11,540 nt of DNA from Patescibacteria group bacterium (GTDB lineage Bacteria; Patescibacteriota; Patescibacteriia; UBA9934). Positions 1 to 5,285 of this stretch are shown here, piece after piece. The position numbers and the translations under genes are program-made. The notes beneath the pieces are model-generated. The model saw only the letters and a list, made by a program, of their open reading frames with translations, was not told where the DNA came from and did no database searches. The stretch spans positions 1 to 11,540 of the forward strand of contig JAUPWK010000029.1 of assembly GCA_030916555.1 (NCBI GenBank). The letters are read 5' to 3'. Each line of letters opens with the position of its first letter. Positions within the stretch are counted from its first letter, which is position 1.

Positions 1-590
1 AGAACCTTGTCATTGCGCTTGGAACGAACATTGGTGAAGCCTTTGACGTGACTGCCATGCGCTACGGCCGCGTCATCATCATGACCGATGCTGACGTGGA
101 CGGCGCCCACATTCGCACCCTGCTTCTTACACTCTTCTACCGTCACTTCCCTGACCTCATCACGCAAGGACACATTTACATTGCTCTACCACCGCTCTAC
201 CGAATTCAAGTTGGCAAAGAGGTTCGCTACGCTTTCTCTGATGAGGAGCGCGCCAAGCACGTAGCGGAAATGACAAGCGGTAAAGTTGATCCGAAAAAGA
301 TGAAGGTTGAAGTTGATCCTACTGATGCCGGAGACGCCTCAGAATCTACGGTTATTGATGCCGGCGGAGTAAAGGTAAACATTCAGCGCTACAAGGGTCT
401 TGGTGAAATGAATCCTGACCAGCTCTGGGAAACCACCATGGATCCAGCCACACGCATCATGAAGAAAGTAAACATTGATGATGCCGCTCTCGCTGATGAG
501 ACTTTCGACATTCTCATGGGCTCAGAGGTTGCTCCACGCAAAAAGTTCATCCAAACCCACGCCAAAGATGTATCGAACTTGGACATCTAA
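1..590 (+). CDS. gyrB: DNA gyrase subunit B, C-terminal part (partial)
   Basis: The reading frame is open from the window edge (first full codon at base 3), so the N-terminal ATPase and transducer domains lie outside. The visible part is the TOPRIM/C-terminal region of the gyrase ATPase subunit, which with GyrA introduces negative supercoils into DNA. It shows the metal-binding DADVDG motif (bases 87-104) inside the conserved stretch that runs on to HIRTLLLTLFYR, and later YKGLGEM and QLWETTMDP. The protein ends in NLDI, typical of GyrB rather than ParE. The ATG and GTG codons near base 48 are internal, not starts. A strong intrinsic terminator follows 8 bases after the stop, so gyrB closes its transcription unit here. 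The type II topoisomerase family is certain; GyrB over ParE rests mainly on the C-terminal ending. Confidence 0.95.
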   Translation, partial: NLVIALGTNIGEAFDVTAMRYGRVIIMTDADVDGAHIRTLLLTLFYRHFPDLITQGHIYIALPPLYRIQVGKEVRYAFSDEERAKHVAEMTSGKVDPKKMKVEVDPTDAGDASESTVIDAGGVKVNIQRYKGLGEMNPDQLWETTMDPATRIMKKVNIDDAALADETFDILMGSEVAPRKKFIQTHAKDVSNLDI

Positions 591-597
591 ATTAGAC

Positions 598-632
598 ACA
601 CAAAAGATCGGCATTTCGCCGATCTTTTGTGT
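598..632 (+). terminator. Intrinsic terminator after gyrB
   Basis: A perfect 15-bp inverted repeat (598-612 with 618-632) with a 5-base ATTTC loop begins 8 bases after the gyrB stop codon. The lower stem is an A-tract paired with a T-tract (TTTT at 625-628), so it is symmetrical and could work in both directions. The GC-rich upper stem GATCGGC/GCCGATC directly precedes the T-run. Confidence 0.85.
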
Positions 633-647
633 TAATCACATGACCTC

Positions 648-676
648 TTGCAAATCCAAAGAAATCCTGCTATTCT
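648..676 (+). promoter_or_regulatory. Candidate promoter for secE-nusG
   Basis: TTGCAA (648-653), a 17-base spacer, then TATTCT (671-676) preceded by TG at 668-669 (extended -10). It sits between the gyrB terminator and secE, where a housekeeping promoter is expected. Predicted transcription start is about 683. A second -10-like hexamer, TATACT at 709-714, lacks a -35 box. This is inferred from sequence only. Confidence 0.5.
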
Positions 677-737
677 TCTCCTCGTAATGGCCCGCGAGGG
701 CTTTTTAATATACTTCGATACTTTCGTGATTGGATCT

Positions 738-953
738 ATGTTTACCCGAATGCTCAACAATCCCGTTGTTCGCTACTTCCGCGAAGCTCGCGAGGAATTG
801 CGTAAAGTCACCTGGCCACAGCGCCGTGATGTTATCCTATACGCATCGCTTGTCGCGATCGTGTCCGTGGTAACGGCCGCCTACTTTGGTCTTATTGACT
901 GGCTCTTCACCATTGGCCTTGAAGCATTAGTGAAACTCACGAACAGCATTTAA
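738..953 (+). CDS. secE: Preprotein translocase subunit SecE
   Basis: A 71-residue single-span membrane protein of the SecYEG protein-conducting channel. An amphipathic N-terminal segment (about residues 12-30) carries the family signature ELRKVTWPQR (residues 20-29), followed by one hydrophobic transmembrane helix at about residues 32-57. The length fits short bacterial SecE. I chose the ATG at 738. The frame is open to an ATG at 648, but that extension would cross the predicted promoter and a hairpin and has no SecE-like character. No Shine-Dalgarno precedes either start. nusG starts 4 bases after the stop, the classic secE-nusG pairing, so the two are surely cotranscribed. Confidence 0.93.
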   Translation: MFTRMLNNPVVRYFREAREELRKVTWPQRRDVILYASLVAIVSVVTAAYFGLIDWLFTIGLEALVKLTNSI

Positions 954-957
954 TCTT

Positions 958-1503
958 ATGGCAAAACAAACCGCCAATTACGGTCGTCGATGGTACGCCA
1001 TCCACACCTACTCCGGCTACGAAGAAAACGTCTACGATAGCTTGATGCAACGCATTGAAACCATGGACATGGAAGAAAAAATCTTCACGGTCATGGTGCC
1101 AAAGGAGAAAAAAATCAAGATTAAGAACGGTCAGCGCAAGGTAGTTGAGGAAAAGATTTTCCCTGGCTACGTTTTGGTAGAAATGATCGTGACTGACGAT
1201 TCTTGGTATGTGGTACGCAACACTCCGAACGTTACCGGCTTCATTGGTACCGGTAACGCCCCTACCCCAATTCCTCAGGAGGAGATTGACGCCCTCTTGA
1301 AGCGTGTAGGTGTCAACGAACCAGAATTCAAGATCGACGTCTCAAAGAACGACACGATCTCCATTACCGATGGTCCTTTCAAAGGCCAGCAAGGTAAGGT
1401 GGATGACGTGGATATGGCCCGTGGCAAGATCAAAGTCATGGTTTCCATGTTCGGCCGAGAAACCCCACTCGAACTCGATTTCTTGCAGATCAAGAAGGTA
1501 TAA
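958..1503 (+). CDS. nusG: Transcription termination/antitermination factor NusG
   Basis: A 181-residue NusG, which binds RNA polymerase, suppresses pausing and couples transcription to Rho or to the ribosome. The NGN domain covers about residues 10-110, with the opening RWYAIHTYSGYEENV and later FPGYVLVEM and NTPNVTGFIG. A C-terminal KOW domain (about 125-180) contains the ITDGPFKGQQGKV loop motif. Length and domain order are standard, with no inserted domain. It lies 4 bases after secE without a visible Shine-Dalgarno and is followed immediately by a strong terminator. Unlike in many bacteria, transcription is not expected to run on into rplK, which has its own promoter candidate. Confidence 0.97.
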   Translation: MAKQTANYGRRWYAIHTYSGYEENVYDSLMQRIETMDMEEKIFTVMVPKEKKIKIKNGQRKVVEEKIFPGYVLVEMIVTDDSWYVVRNTPNVTGFIGTGNAPTPIPQEEIDALLKRVGVNEPEFKIDVSKNDTISITDGPFKGQQGKVDDVDMARGKIKVMVSMFGRETPLELDFLQIKKV

Positions 1504-1509
1504 AACCGC

Positions 1510-1537
1510 AAAATACAGCCCGAAAGGGCTGTATTTT
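1510..1537 (+). terminator. Intrinsic terminator after nusG
   Basis: A perfect 12-bp stem (1510-1521 with 1526-1537) with a GAAA tetraloop. The A-tract on the left pairs with TTTT on the right, and further T-rich sequence follows. It begins 7 bases after the nusG stop codon. Confidence 0.85.
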
Positions 1538-1556
1538 ATTTATCGTCCAGAAAACG

Positions 1557-1585
1557 TTGACATTTTTGGCTAGAAATGGCACTCT
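1557..1585 (+). promoter_or_regulatory. Candidate promoter for rplK-rplA
   Basis: A perfect TTGACA (1557-1562), a 17-base spacer, and CACTCT (1580-1585) preceded by TGG (1577-1579), giving an extended -10 although the hexamer itself is poor. Predicted start is about 1592, leaving a leader of about 60 bases. An alternative -10, TATAAA at 1637-1642, sits 9 bases before the rplK ATG and would give an almost leaderless mRNA. The same TTGAC-N17-TGGCAC pattern occurs on the - strand at 6763-6791. Confidence 0.45.
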
Positions 1586-1604
1586 TTGGCCACTAAATAA
1601 CGAC

Positions 1605-1636
1605 GTGGTCGCTCGGGCACATACCCGTGAATCCAC
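1605..1636 (+). promoter_or_regulatory. Leader hairpin before rplK, possible weak L1-type operator
   Basis: GTGG (1605-1608) can pair with CCAC (1633-1636), and CGGG (1614-1617) with CCCG (1624-1627), leaving two 5-base internal strands and a 6-base loop. The right strand reads GTGAATCCAC, like the 3' side of the 23S rRNA L1 site. The left strand lacks the GGGA seen in the better match at 2105-2133. In E. coli the L1 repressor acts in the leader of this operon. Stems of only 4 bp make this tentative. Confidence 0.3.
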
Positions 1637-1651
1637 TATAAATAAGATCGT

Positions 1652-2077
1652 ATGGCAAAGAAGATCAAAGCCGTGATCAAAGTCCAGGCAATCGGTGGCG
1701 CAGCTACTCCAGCACCTCCACTTGGTCCAGTACTTGGTCAGCAGGGTGTAAACATTCAGGCTTTCGTGCAGGAATTTAACGCCGCTACCCAGGATCGCCG
1801 AGGTGAAGTGGTTCCAGCCGTGTTAACCATTTACGAGGATCGCTCATTCTCCTTCATCCTGAAGACCGCTCCGGCCTCAGAAATGATCAAGAAGGCGCTC
1901 AAGCTTGAAAAGGGTTCAGGCAAGCCATTGACCGAGAAGATTGGCAAGCTTTCCAAAGCACAGCTCCGCGAAATCGCTGAGAAGAAACTTCCAGACCTGA
2001 ACACCAAAGACGTTGAGAAGGCTATGAAGATCATCGCCGGATCAGCACGTCAGATGGGCGTTGACGTGGAGGCATAA
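1652..2077 (+). CDS. rplK: 50S ribosomal protein L11 (uL11)
   Basis: A 141-residue L11, a component of the GTPase-associated centre of the large subunit, where it binds 23S rRNA and contacts elongation factors. The N-terminal domain has the proline-rich PAPPLGPVLGQQGVNI signature (about residues 20-35), which in other bacteria binds thiostrepton. The C-terminal RNA-binding domain ends with GSARQMGVDV. The usual AGKA before the proline-rich segment reads IGGAA here, so the normally conserved lysine is replaced. Length is normal. No Shine-Dalgarno precedes the ATG. It is the first gene of an rplK-rplA pair, 64 bases ahead of rplA; rplJ-rplL and rpoBC, which often follow, are absent. Confidence 0.97.
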   Translation: MAKKIKAVIKVQAIGGAATPAPPLGPVLGQQGVNIQAFVQEFNAATQDRRGEVVPAVLTIYEDRSFSFILKTAPASEMIKKALKLEKGSGKPLTEKIGKLSKAQLREIAEKKLPDLNTKDVEKAMKIIAGSARQMGVDVEA

Positions 2078-2104
2078 GGGGAGAAGCAATAACTCGTAAT
2101 TATC

Positions 2105-2133
2105 GTGGGAGCTCGAAAGGGCGTTATAACCAC
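2105..2133 (+). promoter_or_regulatory. L1-binding-like mRNA motif between rplK and rplA (putative autoregulatory operator)
   Basis: Two short helices are separated by an asymmetric internal loop. GTGG (2105-2108) pairs with CCAC (2130-2133); GCTC (2111-2114) pairs with GGGC (2119-2122) around a GAAA tetraloop (2115-2118). The loop strands are GA on the left and GTTATAA on the right. From memory, the Thermus 23S rRNA L1 site has GGUGGGAGCC on one strand and GGUGAAAUACCACC on the other, and GTGGGAG plus ATAACCAC resemble both. L1 commonly represses its own operon by binding an mRNA mimic of this site. The element ends 8 bases before the rplA ATG, where binding could block initiation. TATAAC at 2125-2130 could alternatively be a -10 box. 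Confidence 0.55.
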
Positions 2134-2141
2134 ACATTCAT

Positions 2142-2837
2142 ATGACCAACAGCAAACGCTTCACTGAAGTCCAGGGAAAGATCGATAAAAAGAAAACCTA
2201 CTCTGTGCCAGAGGCTGTAGCCGCTATCAAGTCTGCCGCTACCGCTAAGTTTGATGAGACCGTTGAACTTCACTTCAACCTAGGAATTGATCCTAAGATG
2301 GGTGATCAACAGATTCGCGGAACGTTAACCTTGCCACACGGCACCGGCAAAACCAAGAAGGTTATCGCCTTCGTGGACGCTGCCAACGCTGATGCTGCCA
2401 AGGCCGCAGGTGCCGACATCATTGGTACCGAAGAAATGATCGAAGCTATCGCAAAGACGGGTAAGATCGATTTCGATGTCGCCGTAGCCGTGCCTGCCAT
2501 GATGGCAAAGCTCGCTAAGGCTGCTAAGGTACTTGGACCTCGTGGTCTCATGCCAAACCCAAAGACCGACACCGTTGGTCCAAACATTGGCAAGATCATT
2601 GAGGAACAGAAGGCTGGTAAGCTGTCTTTCAAGAATGACGCCACTGCAAACGTTCACATGATCGTTGGCAAGGCCTCATTTGACGCCAAGAAGCTTGAGG
2701 AGAACTTGAACATGGCTGTTGAGGCCATTCGCAAGGTTAAGCCAGCAACGTCTAAGGGTGTCTTCATTAAGTCTTGCACCGTGACCTCTACCATGGGTCC
2801 TGGCATCAAGCTTGATACGGGTGCCGCCGTTGTCTAA
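2142..2837 (+). CDS. rplA: 50S ribosomal protein L1 (uL1)
   Basis: A 231-residue L1, which forms the mobile L1 stalk at the ribosomal E site and in many bacteria also represses its own operon. Recognisable parts are the N-terminal KRFTEVQGKID and YSVPEAVAAIK, then LGPRGLMPNPKTDTVG (about residues 127-142), the most conserved segment, and the C-terminal TSKGVFIKSCTVTSTMGPGIKLD. Length is standard. No Shine-Dalgarno precedes the ATG; instead an L1-site-like hairpin lies 8 bases upstream. Second gene of the rplK pair, closed by a strong terminator. The presence of L1 is worth noting, since some reduced bacterial lineages are reported to lack individual ribosomal proteins. Confidence 0.97.
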   Translation: MTNSKRFTEVQGKIDKKKTYSVPEAVAAIKSAATAKFDETVELHFNLGIDPKMGDQQIRGTLTLPHGTGKTKKVIAFVDAANADAAKAAGADIIGTEEMIEAIAKTGKIDFDVAVAVPAMMAKLAKAAKVLGPRGLMPNPKTDTVGPNIGKIIEEQKAGKLSFKNDATANVHMIVGKASFDAKKLEENLNMAVEAIRKVKPATSKGVFIKSCTVTSTMGPGIKLDTGAAVV

Positions 2838-2852
2838 TCGATAAAAGAACCG

Positions 2853-2883
2853 CAAAACACGAGCTCACAAAGCTCGTGTTTTG
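2853..2883 (+). terminator. Intrinsic terminator after rplA
   Basis: A perfect 13-bp stem (2853-2865 with 2871-2883) with a CACAA loop, A-tract on the left and TTTT on the right, starting 15 bases after the rplA stop codon. Confidence 0.85.
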
Positions 2884-2899
2884 TTATACACACGGTGAC

Positions 2900-2928
2900 T
2901 TATACGAACACCTGGTCCTTGCTAAGGT
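2900..2928 (+). promoter_or_regulatory. Candidate promoter for the nucleotidyltransferase gene
   Basis: Extended -10 TGC followed by TAAGGT (2923-2928), with a poor -35-like TTATAC (2900-2905) 17 bases upstream. It lies just after the rplA terminator. The ATG at 2938 is exactly 9 bases after the hexamer, so the mRNA would have a leader of only 2-3 bases. The earlier in-frame ATG at 2929 directly abuts the hexamer and would be upstream of the transcript start. Confidence 0.4.
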
Positions 2929-2937
2929 ATGGTCAAT

Positions 2938-3516
2938 ATGAACGATACTTTTGGCCCAGGATCAAACCTTGCAAAACGGCTTATCAATGATCAGGTGAAG
3001 CTTAAAGCCACCATTGAGAGCCTCAAGACCCTTGGGATGAAAATCGTCCTGACTCAAGGCGTCTATGACCTCATCCACGAAGGCCATGCCGCCTATCTTG
3101 AAAAAGCTCGGTCGTACGGAGATATTTTAATTGTCGCCGTTGACTCCGATGAGTTAACCAAAATTCGCAAGGGACCTAAGCGCCCAATTGTGCCGCAAAC
3201 CGAACGCGTAAACATGCTCCTCCATTTGCGCCATGTCGATCTTGTCACCATCAAAGAAGCTAGCCACGGCCTAGGTGATATCATCAAGCTCGTTCAGCCC
3301 GACGTCATGGTTTTCTCATCGTCAACCACGGATGTCCCACCTGAAGAGGCAAAAACCTACGCAGAGTACTGCGGTCGCATTGAAATTTTACCGCCGCAAG
3401 GCACAACCTCTACCACGGCCCGTGTACGCAACCTCACGATTGAAGGCGCCGAAACACTTGCCAAAGAAGTGAGCGAACTCATCACCAAATTTCTCGATCA
3501 AATCAAAGCTAGCTGA
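2938..3516 (+). CDS. Cytidylyltransferase-fold nucleotidyltransferase (HldE/RfaE C-terminal-like)
   Basis: A 192-residue stand-alone nucleotidyltransferase of the HxGH superfamily, which transfers a nucleotidyl group from an NTP to a phosphorylated substrate or cofactor. The signature HEGH is at residues 47-50, within GVYDLIHEGHAAYLEKA, followed by GDILIVAVDSDELT and the KRPIVPQTERVNML segment. TTSTTAR (residues 156-162) matches the C-terminal nucleotide-binding motif. It resembles the ADP-heptose-forming domain of HldE, but no heptose or LPS gene is nearby, so the substrate is unknown. I prefer the ATG at 2938 over 2929 because the predicted promoter abuts 2929; they differ by three codons. 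Its TGA stop lies inside the left arm of an inverted repeat. Confidence 0.85.
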   Translation: MNDTFGPGSNLAKRLINDQVKLKATIESLKTLGMKIVLTQGVYDLIHEGHAAYLEKARSYGDILIVAVDSDELTKIRKGPKRPIVPQTERVNMLLHLRHVDLVTIKEASHGLGDIIKLVQPDVMVFSSSTTDVPPEEAKTYAEYCGRIEILPPQGTTSTTARVRNLTIEGAETLAKEVSELITKFLDQIKAS

Positions 3517-3636
3517 AACACCTTTATTTGGAATATTTTGGCGTCGCCGATTTCTGTCGGCATCACCGTATATCTATATATGCCTCGGCCTTACTCAATC
3601 TTCTCCTAAAACTATTCTCAAATAAACGTGTTTCAG
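3513..3636. repeat. 124-bp segment bounded by 18-nt inverted repeats
   Basis: The arm at 3513-3530 is the reverse complement of 3619-3636 at 17 of 18 positions; the single exception faces C with C, at 3522 and 3627. The loop is 88 bases and contains a smaller hairpin, GCCGA (3546-3550) with TCGGC (3557-3561), and an AT-rich self-complementary stretch near 3570-3581. The left arm overlaps the TGA stop of the upstream gene, and the right arm ends one base before the ATG of the deaminase gene. I see no direct target duplication and no coding capacity. It could be an RNA structure that terminates, protects or gates the flanking mRNAs, or the remnant of a small non-autonomous element. Confidence 0.7.
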
Positions 3637-3637
3637 T

Positions 3638-4474
3638 ATGCTCGTTGCTTTCGTTCCAGTTTTGCACAAAGGCTATCTTGAGTTGTTTAAAAAATATCCC
3701 GAGGAACTTGGAATTTTGGGCTTGGATGTCATCGCCGATTACACTTCGTTGACCAGAGATCTTCGCATAATTGATCCGCATGAGCTCAAGCAAGCCATTG
3801 AGGGCTTACAAATCTTTTCGCGAGTTCGGGTGCTCTCAAAGGCAGATCTCGAGACCCTCGGAGCCTCGGGAATAGCAATCGTCATGCCAGATGAAGATGT
3901 CTCACGCGACATCTCGAGTAAATACTTTGGCGATCGGGTCACTTTTGCGTCGGTCCATATCCGCAACCGCTGGGACAAGAAATTTGTAAACGAAGAAAAT
4001 ACCGTCGCTCCGCAGCGTGTTATCTCCAAAGAAGCGGCCGACATCGAGCTCATGAAGCTTTCGAATGTTGAAGCCGATAAAAGCGCTGACTGGTGGCGCC
4101 AGATTGGCGCCGTGCTCGTGAAGGAGGGAAAAGTTGTCTATAAAAACTGGAATAAACACTTGCCAAGCGATTTTCATCTGGCCTATAACGGCGATCCGCG
4201 ATCAAACTTCGATCGAGGTCAAAGGCCCGATGTTTACACCTCCGTTCACGCCGAGGCCGGTATTATCGCCAGAGCAGCCAAGGAAGGCGTCGCACTTGAA
4301 GGGACATCTATTTACACCAGCACCTTCCCCTGCCCCAATTGTGCTCGTTTGATTGGCGAATCTGGCATCAAGAAAGTCTATTACCAGAAAGGCTACTCGT
4401 TGCTCGACGCCGAGGACATCCTTAAGGTTTATGAGGTTGAGATTGTGCTCGTCCAAAATCCTGAACGAATGTGA
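3638..4474 (+). CDS. Two-domain protein: degenerate nucleotidyltransferase-like N-terminus plus dCMP-deaminase-type C-terminus
   Basis: A 278-residue fusion. The C-terminal half (about 130-275) is a zinc-dependent cytidine/deoxycytidylate deaminase: HAE at residues 204-206 gives the zinc ligand His204 and the proton-shuttle Glu206, and PCPNC at 231-235 supplies Cys232 and Cys235. By analogy it would convert dCMP to dUMP, feeding the ThyA encoded just downstream on the other strand. The N-terminal 115 residues open with AFVPVLHKGYLELFKK, which looks like the first strand and helix of an HxGH nucleotidyltransferase in which the second His is Tyr, so this domain may bind but not catalyse. No Shine-Dalgarno is present; an inverted-repeat arm ends just before the ATG. 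The deaminase fold is sure; dCMP specificity and the N-terminal assignment are inferred. Confidence 0.82.
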   Translation: MLVAFVPVLHKGYLELFKKYPEELGILGLDVIADYTSLTRDLRIIDPHELKQAIEGLQIFSRVRVLSKADLETLGASGIAIVMPDEDVSRDISSKYFGDRVTFASVHIRNRWDKKFVNEENTVAPQRVISKEAADIELMKLSNVEADKSADWWRQIGAVLVKEGKVVYKNWNKHLPSDFHLAYNGDPRSNFDRGQRPDVYTSVHAEAGIIARAAKEGVALEGTSIYTSTFPCPNCARLIGESGIKKVYYQKGYSLLDAEDILKVYEVEIVLVQNPERM

Positions 4475-4543
4475 AGGATCTATCAGACCCATCCTAACCT
4501 CGTTTCGATAGACCCTTCCTCACGTCAGGGTCATGTCGTCAAC

Positions 4544-4987
4544 CTAACCAATACGAACTCTCAGCCCCTGCTCCGGATCGTAATCGCTGGCGTCTGGGTC
4601 TGACTGTACGAGATGTGCGTGGAGATGAGCGACCGATGCACCAGTAAAGCGTGTATCTCCAAATCGCATCGTGAGGGCCCCACCGATCATGTTACGGTCG
4701 GTGGTTTCTTGTTCGATAACTTCACGGAGCTCGGCCCAGGCGCTGCTTGAAATCTCGTTAGCGTGTTCAATGTGTTCCTCATGAATCAGTAGAATATGCT
4801 GCTTCACTGGCTTGTACGGATACATGTTATTCGTCACGATCCAATGTCCGTGCTTGCGAATGGGATTCTTGTGAAAATTTACCAGCTGATCTGGACAGAA
4901 AGGACACACCGCCTTTTCGGCAATGTCCTTAATGACACCGGCGTAATGACCGCGCTTGGCATTTTGTTCGTTGACAAAACTGGACAC
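4544..4987 (-). CDS. HIT-family (histidine triad) nucleotide hydrolase/transferase
   Basis: A 147-residue protein with the histidine triad motif HLHAHLV at residues 121-127, the catalytic His being the central one of the last His-x-His pair. HIT proteins hydrolyse or transfer nucleotidyl groups at phosphoramidate or phosphoanhydride bonds. An N-terminal CPFC (residues 28-31) is a probable zinc-site half seen in some HIT branches. The middle segment WIVTNNMYPYKPVKQHILLIHEEH is also HIT-like. The start is GTG at 4987, 3 bases after the stop of the preceding gene. GGAAGAG upstream is the only plausible Shine-Dalgarno I found in this window. It is the last gene of the - strand group; the substrate cannot be predicted. 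Confidence 0.88.
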   Translation of the reverse strand: MSSFVNEQNAKRGHYAGVIKDIAEKAVCPFCPDQLVNFHKNPIRKHGHWIVTNNMYPYKPVKQHILLIHEEHIEHANEISSSAWAELREVIEQETTDRNMIGGALTMRFGDTRFTGASVAHLHAHLVQSDPDASDYDPEQGLRVRIG

Positions 4988-4990
4988 AAT

Positions 4991-5284
4991 CTACTCTTCC
5001 AGCTTAAGAATTGGGTCATTAGGGTCAATGTACGGCATGCCCTCGCCAAGTGATTTTGGAGGCACCTTTTTACAAAAATTATCGAGATCGTTCTGATCAA
5101 CAGGCACTGACAGGCGACCCCGTTTGACGACGGCTATCGGTTGCGAGCACTCATAATAGACCTTAGCGCCAAGCGGAGCCGTTACAAATTCGGTGACATC
5201 CCTTGTGACGGGTCGCATCATAAACCAAATTCCGAACATCGTAACAATCAGCACCAGTCCAATGAAAAATATAATGTTTTTCAT
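4991..5284 (-). CDS. Small single-span membrane protein, function unknown
   Basis: I do not recognise this 97-residue protein. It opens with a strongly hydrophobic helix (about residues 3-23), followed by a short basic patch (Arg24, Arg28) and a polar domain of about 70 residues containing two cysteines, Cys46 and one in the FCKK motif, that could pair if exported. There is no signal-peptidase motif I trust, so it is probably anchored. The ATG is one base after the thyA stop and its own stop is 3 bases before the HIT start, so expression is probably coupled to thyA. Tight packing between two recognised genes supports a real gene. Confidence 0.7.
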   Translation of the reverse strand: MKNIIFFIGLVLIVTMFGIWFMMRPVTRDVTEFVTAPLGAKVYYECSQPIAVVKRGRLSVPVDQNDLDNFCKKVPPKSLGEGMPYIDPNDPILKLEE

Positions 5285-5285
5285 A

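Noticed and set aside
648..737. 30-codon N-terminal extension of SecE
   Set aside because: The extra residues are unlike any SecE N-terminus and span the promoter and hairpin; the ATG at 738 gives the normal length.
1577..1591. Sigma-54-type promoter (TGGCAC) before rplK
   Set aside because: The required GC dinucleotide is not at the fixed distance of 10 bases after GG, and a TTGACA is correctly placed for a sigma-70-type promoter.
3513..3636. Transposon or IS remnant with target-site duplication
   Set aside because: The inverted arms would suit a MITE, but no direct duplication of flanking bases and no second copy is visible, so I report it only as an inverted-repeat segment.
4475..4543. 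Terminator between the convergent deaminase and HIT genes
   Set aside because: The only dyad (GACCCT 4511-4516 with AGGGTC 4527-4532) has 6 bp, a 10-base loop and no T-tract on either strand. The gap also holds two partly repeated AGACCC-TCC stretches, but nothing I can call.
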